A DNA stretch of 64,000 nt from UBA7867 sp964579205 (lineage in GTDB: Bacteria; Bacillota; Clostridia; Christensenellales; UBA1242): positions 124,001 to 188,000 of the forward strand of contig CAZOFH010000001.1 of NCBI GenBank assembly GCA_964579205.1, written 5' to 3'. Position 1 is the stretch's first letter; each line of letters starts with the position of its first letter. The notes under the pieces were generated by a model. It did no database searches. It had not been told where the DNA came from and saw only the letters and a list, made by a program, of their open reading frames with translations. Shown here one piece after another: positions 44,401-56,400 of this stretch. Position numbers and translations under genes: made by a program.

Positions 44401-47400
44401 CGTCCATCATAGAGTTTTGTACAATCAAGTCGCCCACGTATCCACTATTAGCAATACGCAAGACTACATTAGGTCTCGTAAACTGGGTGTAATTGTACTG
44501 ACCCTCGCTACTAGTATCTGGTGTCATAATGCCTTGGGTTGATTTTCCGAAAAGCCCACCAGCGTAGATATAACTTGCGCTGACATTGAGGCGAATGTCG
44601 GCATTTGAATACAGCCCGCTATATACATTCACGCTATCGCCCACTGGCTCGGTACTGCTGCCGCTCATAGTGATTTGCTCAGTAGTCAGACCATATATTC
44701 CGCCGACATACAGGTGAGTATAATCCCTCGTACCGCCTATCACAATATCGCTGTAGACGCTACTATTCTGAGTCACATAACCTGAGTACCTATTGCCGAA
44801 AGTGTGCGGTGTGGTGTATGTACCAGCGATACCACCAACATACAGTGAGCCATTACCGCCGGTGATAGTGATATCACCTAGCACGCAGGCGCCGCTGATA
44901 TTTGAGTGCACAATAGTACCCGTGATGCCACCGACATAGTCAATACTCGAGTTGAAACTATCCGAGTTGTCTCTATTGAGGATGATATCTACATTTGAAG
45001 TAAAGTTTTTGAGGTTGAGAGTATTGCTACACAGACCTATCACACCACCGATATGGCTAGCCTGAGTGCCGCCGCAATTTACCTTGACAGTACCGCGAAT
45101 ATTACCCGTCTTGTTGACTACGCCTGATAGCGTCACCGCTCCAGAGGCTTTGCCGACTAGCGCGCCGACATTGACCTGATAGTTTTGGAGAGAAGCATAC
45201 TCTACCGCCACCCTGCCTTGGTCTACGCCACCTATTGCCAAAGTACCAGTAGCAGTACCGACTAGCGCACCCATACTAAATTCTGGGATAGATAGGCTCA
45301 TATTCTTGGCAGAAATGCCTGCGTCAAAGTACACATTGTTGAATACGCTATTGAATGACCTTGCAGTCACTATAGCCATATTCTGGATGCCGCAATCAGC
45401 ACCACTAGTATCTAGCGAAAGAGTGTGTTTGGTCACATTTGTCTCGGCGATTTGCTCACGCAAATATATACCGATGTTGGTCATACTGGTGGCGTTGGTC
45501 GAGAGCGCTAGTAATGCAAATTCGTTTAGGTCATTACTCAATACCGACGCGTCAAAGTCAAACTCGTAGACAAAGTTTAGATTGCTGAGTTTGAGACTGT
45601 TGGTATACCCAAAGAGGCTGTGATAATAGCGCATTTGGGTAGTATTAAAGTTGGTAAAGGTGATATTCGCCGCACGAGTAGTATACTTGCCATCGGCGAT
45701 AATGCTCACCGCACCTTCTACCCTACCACGTACTGCATCACTATCACTACCTAGGCTATATCTACCTGTCGTGGTATAAAACTCTTGCCACCTATCTCCT
45801 GTGATGACTAAGTCATTGATAATCCTATAATGACTAGTAGACCTAGTGTGGGTCAACTCCTCAAAGAATTCATCCACATTGGTGATGTCCTTGACTGGTG
45901 AATCGTACCCTATTTTGTGATATGGGAATCTGTGCTCTAGTTTGTCATTGTCCAGATTCCATATTTCGCTATCAAAGTTTGCAAAAGGCTTGTCCTCGCT
46001 CGAGGTCGCAGCCGATATAAAGGTAGTAGTCACAGTGTCGCTTTGTGCACCTGCAATATTACCGATAGGAGATAGCGTGCCTCCAGCGACCTGCTTGGTC
46101 ACCTTGATATTTTGTGCCGCTGTACCCGCGGTCAGATTGCTCACATATGCGATAATCTGCCCCGCACTAGGAGTAGACACATAATTTAGCCCCAAGTACC
46201 CAGTAGCGCTACCGAACAGAGTAGTACTATCGGTGACTTTTGCTACAAAACTAGCATTACTCTCGTCATACGCATTCGCCCCGACCACCTGTATAGAGGT
46301 AGAAGCATAGGTGTATATCGGAGCATTCAGTTGCGCTCCCACTAGCCCACCTATTACTTCGCTAGCATTGACCATAGCGGTAGTGTATACCTCTTGGAGC
46401 AATGCTCCAGCCTTGAGACTGCCGCTCTCAGGTAGCATCGAGCCACTACCAAAGTTGTACCTTACTCCACTAGAAACAGGCGATAGTAGATTAGCCGAAT
46501 TTGTATTGATAGACCGCAAGTACCCGAGCACAGGGTCTACCGTGCTAAAGGTATCAAATGTCTGTGGCGCATTGATAGCGAGGCCGATGAGACCGCCTGC
46601 CACCCTAGCCTTGGTATTGACTACCGCCACACGGTTGTAACTATACCTTATCAGACCACCGACATTCAGCCCTACTAGACCGCCGACAGCATTTGAATTC
46701 CCCTCACTCACAAAGAGCGTCTGGATACCAGCGTATTTGGTCGGGCTATCGCTAGCTAAAATCTGGCTGTCAGTCTCAATTTGTTCTTTGAGCGGCACAG
46801 ATACTCTAGCATTTAGCACAGCACCTCTATTCTCGCCGACTATGCCACCTGTAAAGTTTCTACCACGAATGTGTGCTGCATTTGAGTCTGATTTTACCTC
46901 AAAGTACACTTTGTAAATCTCTGAGTCAGTCCCCACTAGTCCTACTACACCACCGACGATTTCACCAGAAAGGTCGATATTGGTATTGCGCACTGTGATG
47001 CCCTCATACATACTGTTCTTTACACCCAAGTTGCGCACACGAGGTGAGGCAGTATTATCTCCGTCCTCAAATTTGGCTAAGTCCAGCACTCCGATTATTC
47101 CACCAGCATATGAGACGTTGGCTGAATAGCGCACTGTGTCGGTGTAGTATGTGTAAGGTCGATTTTGAATAGTCGCAGCGTTGGCAGAAATCGACAGATT
47201 TGACTTGATATTGTATACGCTACTGTCCCCTGATACAAATCCTGCCAAAGCACCTACCATATTGGTACCAGTCACTTTTGCCGCGGTCACCTCACCAGTC
47301 AGCACGATATTTTCTACCAAACTATCTGTAATAGACCCTGCCAACACGCCTACGTGGCTAGCGAGACTGGTGAGAGCCTGCTCAATGCTGAGGGTCAGAT

Positions 47401-50400
47401 TTGACACGGTAGCATTGTTTAGCGAAGCAAACAAGCCAAAGTCATTCGGTGCGGTCATATCATTGACAGACTGAGTAAAGTTTATACCACTAATAATATG
47501 CCCGTTGCCATACAGGTGCCCACCGAAACGCGTTTTTGAGGTAATCGAGTCGATCGCCCCGCCAAAGTCGATATCAGCAAGCAACATAATGTATGCATCG
47601 GCGTATTCGTAATTTGGCTCCTTGGCCGCGCCGATATTCAATTCTTTGATATATGAAGATTTGTGCGTTGAGTCCTTGTAATTGAATACCTTGTCTGACC
47701 ACGCAGCCATATTGGTGATGAGCAGAGGATTGATGCTAGAGCCACGGACATAATCAGCATTTTCGCCCAATGTCGTACGACTAGAGACAAACACTTTGTC
47801 CGCTAGATATAGTTGAGGGCCGAGATAAGTGCGTGCCGTATCCATATACCAAGTACTCTCACCGTCGATGTCTAGCGAAATCGAGAAGCCCTCGAATAGC
47901 GAGCCTGCTGGGTCTTGCCAACTCTCTTTGGCTAACGGTATAGCGCGCTCGGCAGAATCTACTATTGTACCCTCTTCGGTAAGGTAAAAGCAGTTTTCTA
48001 CCACAGAATTTGCGCTATCTAGCAGGTTACCCTCGTTATCCACTCCGATAAACATACCATTGATCAAGCCTTGCGTCTTGACAGTAGATAGCGAGTATGA
48101 TTGGGTAATCCTAGCACCAGTCAAGTTTTCGTATGCAAAGCCACCCATTCCACTAGCACTAGATAAATTTAGGTTGCTATACGAATCAGTGATGACACCA
48201 TTATTTGAGTGAACCAATCCACCTACCGTACCGTATGCGATGACGCCACCTAGGCTAGACCTAGCGTTGTCCTCGTCTAGTTGACCTCGAGCGAACGAAC
48301 CGAATATCCTACCCGTATTAGTCTGCACCGCTACCAATCCACCAGTGCGAGCGCCGCTAGTATTATTAGCAGTGTAGATATCCATTAGCGAGTTGACTAC
48401 ATAGCCATTAGCAAAGTAACTATTGCTGATCACACCGCTATTCTCTCCGACCAAGCCACCTACATTACCACTGGCAAAGAGGTTTAGCCCTTGACGAGCG
48501 TATATCGCGCCGCCTACACTACTCAGGTGTGTAGTACCTAGTGGTGACTGGGCATCCACCCTACCTACACGACAGTTTGTGATAGACCCAGTGCTAGCAT
48601 TCTCCCCGACTAGCCCACCGATAACAGAGGAAACTGCAGTCGAATTGACAGTTTTGCTCGTCATTACGAAGGTACTAGCCAGCGAGCGATACCCGCGGTA
48701 TTCCTCGGCGTTGTTGATGATTTTGTCGAATATATTTCTACCGAACTGCTCGTCTGCGTTGTCGTTATTTATCCTAGGAGTGTTGTCATAGATAGTCTGC
48801 CACTCTGACTTGTCCTTGGTCACCACGATATCACAGTTGTAAATAATTCCCTTGTTGACACCTGCGATGTATCCAAAGCGGACTTTTGCAATGTCCTTTA
48901 GGTTGATGTACAGGTTGTGACTGACGTCTACAATCAAGTTTTTGAGGACGCTACCTTCGCTCACCGTGCCGAATAGCCCCATATTGGTCGAGGTGGCATC
49001 GGTCGATTTTGCGAAACTACGCAGGTAGATAATATGCCCGTTGCCATCTAGCGAAGCGATAGCCGTGTCGATAGGCTGCCAATTATAGAGCTCGATGTCG
49101 GCAGTAAGCATATAGTTGCCCCCTGCTACCATAGAGGTACGGAAAGCCTCTGCTGAGTCAATCGCATAAGGGTTCTCTTCGTCCGATTGCTCGGTCAAGT
49201 CTGCCAAAAAGTCCTGCTCGAGTTTGCGGATGTAGTCATCTAGCATCAGACTCCTATTATCCTCTGTTATCTCGTCTAGCAGCACGAATTCGTAGCAGCC
49301 CTTGCTCTCATTGTATACATAAGTGGTCTCATATGACAATCTCAGTGCAAAGTCAGTCTTTAGGTCTCTACCTCTCAATTTGTAGCAGTCCTGCCCGACA
49401 GTTTCGTCATATACTACCAAAAAGTCTAGGTAATGCCTGATAGTATTGATTTGGGCAAATCCTGTGCCGTCGTCAAACCACCACACACCGCCATTACCGT
49501 CACCCAAAGCATTGATGTACTTGATCTTTTGCTGCCTAATAGCATTGAGTGCCTCTACCCCCTCGGCGAATGCCGCTCGCTCTGCCTCTGCAGTAGCAGC
49601 ATCCGTGCTAAAGCCTATATACTTTTGAAAATCGGCGAGCCTTGGGTCATTGACGACGAATAGCGCGATGAGTGGCATATAACTATTGACGCTTATCTCA
49701 AAATTGCCAGTCTGTGTGCCACGAGTATAGGTCTTGTCTACTATGTAGTCTACTACATTGATTACACAAGTGACTACTAGCGGGTTGAGCCTACCGCCGA
49801 GATTGGTATAACTATTGATAGTGACGCTAATAATGATCTTGCCATTGTCAGGCTGAGCGAGCAGCCCTACATAGAATGGTATCAGCATATTCACATTCTC
49901 TCGCTGACCTGAGGTAAAGTTGTACTGGATGTTTTGGTCATAAAAGGCACAATTTGTGAGTCTGCTGCCGCCCTCGGTACCGTAATAACTAGCCGATAGC
50001 GTGAGACTACTATTGAGCAGCGTACCCGTCAGGCGCAAGTTGACTAGACTACCACGCGCTACAATGTTGCCAGCGTAGCTAGAGTCCATTGTCAAGGTAG
50101 CGAATGGCGCAAATGCAGTCGTCAATCTGATAGTCTGCGGCTCAAAGATTGGGCTACTCTCGCCATTGCGTTTTGGCGCAACAGTGATAGAGTATCCACT
50201 CCCCTCAGGTGTGCCTGAGGTAATGAGCGTAGATACGAATATTCTGCCGTCAAAGTACTCATTGCCGTCTGCATCAATACCTGTGACGTTGCGCAAAATC
50301 AGGTTACCCGCACCGTCATACTCATTGCTATTAGATACATATCTATATAGACCGTTTTTGTACACCATTTGGCGTAACATCATAGCACCAGTACCGTTTA

Positions 50401-53400
50401 GCGCGCTCGAATTGATAGTTACATAGTCAAAGTGCGCATAATATGGCATTAGGTCGATGCGCAGTATCCCTGTGGTACCCGGAGAAATGCTATTGCCGGC
50501 AGTTTCCCCTGCCTCCATAGAGTCGGCACCATAGGTAAAGTGCTTGAGTTCCATTTTGGTAATGCTAGCAGGAATAAAGGTAACTTGGTCATTGACAGTG
50601 TACCTATCGCCGCTTTCGGTGTCGCGAATGGTGTACTCTAGCCCAAACACCACATTTTGAGTAATCTGCCTATCAGTCCCTTTGAGCGATAGCATAAAGG
50701 TAAATCTGACGCAATCGGTGATCAAGTAGTCCTCGATAGCAGCGATATCAGCCGCACTCGAATACGTCGTACCATCGACTGAAATGTATGCATTGATGCT
50801 GTCGCCGCGTTTTAGACCCAACACAATGTCAGCAATAGCGCGTCTATCGGTAATTTGCACTCCGTCGAGATAGCATTCAAAACGGTTTTGAGTGGCGATC
50901 TTACCTTGCTTTGTCTCTACGAGGTTCATAAACCTGTCGATAGCGATATCCCCTCTTAGTTTACCCGCGAGCATTGACAAATCTACATCCTCTAGGCTAA
51001 CGGTAGCGATATTATCCGTCACTACATCCACCCCGAGCAATACCTCAGAGCCGCTAGGCATATTCGCCTCGACACCTGTGTATACCTCTACCGAGGTGAT
51101 ACCTTGATAAACTTTGATATCAAAACTCTTTTGGAGCGAGGCAAACACATTGCGATATGTCTGCGTACCAAAAGTCAACTCGATATATGGAGCGACGCTC
51201 ACTGCCACTAGGTCAGCACTAGGCGTTACACCCGAGATAATGGTAGCCTCGTTGGCACCCATGTATGCTGAATATCCGTCAAAAGCCACCCCGTCAAAAC
51301 GGATGTAGTCTATACCCATAGTGGTATATACTAGCCCTTTTGGCGTAATGTATTCTTGGTTATTCTTTTGGTCAAAACGCGTGTGAACCGAATATCCCAT
51401 TTCGCGCCCGACCTTGACATACATTACATAATCACTAGCCGTCATCAACCTGCCTTGGCTATCTCTAATAGAGAATTCTTCAAAGCCGCCGACGACATTA
51501 ATCTCAATTCGTGCCACGACATTAGCATTTAATAGCGAGGTAAACTCGATCGTCACCACGCCACAATCCTTGAAAATGAGGTATGCATCGATTAGGTTTT
51601 GTCTAGGCTGCACCACCTCGACTATTCCAAAGTCGCTACTCTCTACCGAGATTTTCCACTCGCTAGGGCTCAAGTTTTGCGGAGCGACTGTAATATTGAA
51701 TAGGTCGCTAATGGCTATACTGCGCTGATTTCGCGAGTCAAGAGTAATATTGTCTAATAGCACTACCGCCCCCAGCACCGCGCCGCTAGTCGCGTCGCTG
51801 TATGCAAAATATGTAGGCAGCGTCGCTCCGTCAGCAGTATACTCTCGTGGAGTCACTGTGATGCTACTAGTGATTTGATTGTATAGCATTTTGCCGTCTT
51901 TGTCATACAAAATCGGCAAGTTGTGGTTTACCCCACTGATTGTACTGTCCCAAGCCACCCATTCTTGCTTTGCTCCAGTAGCGTTCTGCTGCGTAAAGCC
52001 CCAATGAGCGTCGCCCTGCTGATAAATAATTGTGTCGCCATTGTTGAGCGTCATCTGTAGATAAGTGTATCCATTCGTCATAGGAGTAGTACTTTCATTG
52101 ACAAAGAAGCATTGAGAAACGGTAGCCTCGGCAGCACTAGCAGCTGCAAAATTGTAGACTTTGTCATCTTGTGCAGTGATATCCACATATGCATAAGCCT
52201 GATGAATAGCCCCATTGCCACCCGAATAATATCCTACATATTCACCACACTGAGCGGTGGCTGCAGTATTACTAGACAGAATAGCACCGATAGCGAATGA
52301 AAAGTTGATAGTTGCCGTATCCAAGGCTGCCACTCCAACAAAGCCGCCGGTGTATCTATCTAGGCTAATAGTAGTACCCTCTGGATAGGTAATATCTACC
52401 TGCTGAATCTGAGTATTGGCAAAACTGTGACTAATCGCACCAGCAGTAAACCCTACCAAGCCGCCGACTTGGGAGCCGCCCAATATATCACCGTAAAACT
52501 TGGTCGCATCGCCCGACGCAAGACCAAATGTCTGCATTGCTCTATCTACATAACTCATCGCAAAGGCGTAATCCATATACGCCCCATTAGCGTGATATCC
52601 TGCGAAACCACCCACACGATATAGCCCGCGCACCCAGATTAGGTCGGTGTACTCGGTAGATTTGACATTGTCATAGATTTCTGCAGTACCGTATAGGATA
52701 GTGCCGTAGTTTGCCCCGACGAACCCGCCGACATTGGCACCACCATTCACTCGTACGCTAGCCAAGTTTCGGTACAAGGTAGGCGTACCTGATACTCCAT
52801 TGTCCGCACCTAGGTTGATACGGTTTTTGCCGACCAATCCGCCGACATTGGTACTACCTGCAGCAGAAATAATACCGGTCACTTGCATTGAGCGAATAGT
52901 ACCTTTTTGCAGAGTAGCGGTAGCCCCCTCTCCATCTGGGGTAAAGGCATAAGGCAAGGTGACCCCCACCAGCCCACCGATACCCTCAGCACTCTCTTGA
53001 CCATTCAAAATCTGCCCAATTTTGCTCCAAACTTGCGCATTGGTATTGGCTGAATATGTAGCCGAAATATTGACATTACACATCAGGCTCTCGTTTTGCC
53101 CAAAGGATACACCAGCGAATTGCCCAAATACTCCACCTACGATGAGCGCCGTGCTCACTGGCACGCTAGCGAGCCTCAGAGACAAGTTTGCATACACTCC
53201 ACTCACCGAGCCGTCGGCATAATCACCAGCCACCGCACCAAAGTAGAAATTTTGCACGCTACTAGGCATATTGGCCACCACTACCTCATTTGTGCGGTAG
53301 TTTGAGTAGTTTACGAATACATTATTTAGGTCGCCAGTTATCCTACCTGCTAGCAGCCCTGCGTAGACATTTTCGCTCAAATCGCTGCCCAAAAAGTCTA

Positions 53401-56400
53401 TTGAGCCGCTATCAAAGTAAAAGTCGATATTGCTTATCGCACCACCCGCAGCAGTAGAAGTTATCTGAGAGAACACGCCTAGATAGGTATTATCCCCTAC
53501 AGTCACCGCATTGCTGACTACTGGTAGCCCTGATATACTCAATCTGCTGTATGTATCAGTCTCAGCATCATAGCACGCTCTGAGAGTACCGCTGAATGGC
53601 TCTTCGCCCCCCAATGGGAATAGACTCCTGCTGTATGCTGACAGGTCGATGCTATTCATCAAAATATAGTTTTTGGTCATAGCAAGCGGTGAGACACCTA
53701 TTGCCAGAAACTCAGCAGGCTCGTAGATAGTATACGGCGCATCATCACCATTTTCTACCACTATATATATATCCTTGTACAGCGGCACATCGGCAAAAGT
53801 AAGTTCTCTATTCCAGAGCGCATCCTCAGGATAAAGTCTCAGGTAGCAGCTACCCGATTTGCCCTCTACCGCACGGATAATATTAGGATTATCCGGATCA
53901 AGAGTAATGATAGCATCTTCACTACTTACCTCAGCCGATTTGTCTGTCGTGAGGAGCACATATTTTAGTTTTTTGTTAAATGCATCACTAGGGGTCACTT
54001 CTGGTACAATCTCATATTGCGTCCTATCCCTACTACCTAGGTCGCTCAATCTGATACCGTAGTAGTCGTCGTAATAGTTACGCAAATTGATGCCGTCTAC
54101 CTTGACAGGGTTTTCAATAGTCAATACACATTTGAGGAGATATGTCACATTGTATTCATCCACACGCGCAGTGATATTGACTGTATAATACCTCGCAGTA
54201 TCGGTGACAGACAGGTTACCAGTGACCAGTATTTCCCCCTCTGTCTCAGTCTCGGCTATTATTACCCTAGTCGAGTCATCCACTGTCCAAACTATCTCGC
54301 CACCATTAGCAAAATATGATGCCGTAGGATCATATCTGACGGCTAGCGTGATAGTACCCTTTGGATTATCTATATAGTTTAGTTTGTTGGCATTGTACAC
54401 ATTGCGCGTAATAGTCTTTTGACTAGCGGTGCCCTGCCAATATAGATTACTGAGAGGTTTGTATACCTTGATAGCGACCTCGCGGCTGCTAGTCACTTTT
54501 TGCACAATTCCCTCACTATTGACATAATGCTCAAACACTATGGTCAGAGTCACGTGATTTTCCCCTGTAGGGTTGAGCCCACTAACATGCAATTTGCCAC
54601 CAGCAAAAGCACTAGCGATAGACACATAATGCTTCTCTGGGTCATCAGTCCCCACCGAACTAATACGGAATGAATCACTCCCCGTAGTGACAGGATTGAG
54701 CACATACCCTAGGTCCACCTCGCTACCCACAGTAATAGTAATCTCGGCAATACCAGTGTTGGCTACTAGCGCATCAGCCTCTTCTGCAGCCATTGTGCTA
54801 GACAGCACCCCTTGGGTAGAATGTGTGATGATACCCATAGAATTTAGCACAGTGCGCACCTGCAATTCTATCTCGGCACGCGCACCGCTCTCTGCGGTAA
54901 TCACAATGGTCGTATCACCCTCGCGATTAGCCACAACAGAGTAGTCATAATCCCCTTTGGGGCTTATTGTAAAGATGTCGCTAGTGCTGAATGAGAATTT
55001 TGGCGCACCTGTCATAGCGTTGTTTTGATTGTCATAATATGTCAAACCAAAATCACTGCTCATCCCCACACCTAGCAAAATCCTACTACTAGACGCGTCG
55101 ATGCGCGTCACGCCGACAGCCACATCAAAATCAATATGATTGGATACTTGCGGCAGGCTAGCATCCATAGTATTGGCTAATAGCGTCAACCTAAAGTTTT
55201 GCGAAATCAAATCAGTCTGCCCGAGACTAACAAAAATATCCTTGTCATTTGGGATAGTCTCGCCCCAGACATATTCTTGCCCATCTACCATTACCACCAC
55301 GTCGTCAAAACCATTGACAGACGAATATTCCCCATCCGCACCGTCGATACGAGTGACTGCTAGTTTGATATTGGTGTCAGCGATTGCACCGCTGTGTTCA
55401 TCATTATCTGGGTACACATTGTAGTGGACTTTTTTACCTGCCACACCATTTACATACACATCTTGGACAGTCATTCTCACAGGCTCAGCCGTCGGCGACA
55501 CATCGTCGCTATACACCCTGATTTCGGTGACAATACGGTCGATTTGGACATCGTAAGTCTTGGTAAACGATTGATATATTACCCCAGTGAATGGGTCGAT
55601 AATATTCGCCACAACATCGAGTTTTGTCCTACCGCTATTACATACGGCGGCGCTGACTTGACCCGAGGCATTTGGCTCCCCAACTAACAAGACATCGTTA
55701 TCTCTGCTAGTGACAGCCAACTGATAATTTTGTCTAGTATCGGTAATCTGCGGTATCAGCACCATACGGTTGCCATTAGCCTCAACTGGGTTGATAATTG
55801 ACTTTACCGCGCCAGTCACTAGCGCCTCATTTTGATAAAGGGTAATCACCTCTTGCGCATTGATATCGCTATACACCATCACATAGCAGACCGTGCTCAA
55901 TGCCCCACGAGTAGCCAACACTTGTACAATCCCTAGGCTCGCATTATTAGCGGCAGATAGCACATTATCTTGGATAGAGACACCATTAGGAATAGATGTA
56001 CCATAGGCTGCGTTCCAGCGCGGGTCAGACGGCTCTAATAGGCTAAACTCAGCCTCTGAGGGATAAATCTTGGCTGACTCGCCACCGATAGAGAAGTTTA
56101 TCAATTCGCTAGTATCTAGCACAATGCTAGTACCTGCCTTGACACTAGGTTTTTTGGTCGTGTCAAAAACCATCGATTCAGCATCGCGGTACACAGTGAC
56201 AGTGATTGGGTCACTGACGACCGAACCGTGCTCATTGGACACTAGATACATTTTGGTCGTACCTGCGGTAGTAGCGGTCAGGCTGACCACATTCATATCG
56301 CCATAATTATTGACAATCTGGGCAGTGACTATGCTGGTATCATCAAATCGAAAACTCATCCCACGAGTCATCTCTGCACTAGCCCCCACAAGAGTAGCCT

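Noticed and set aside
45306..48791. Several plus-strand frames of 70-109 residues within the giant lipoprotein gene
   Set aside because: All are antisense shadows of one continuous 15-kb frame and lack ribosome sites.
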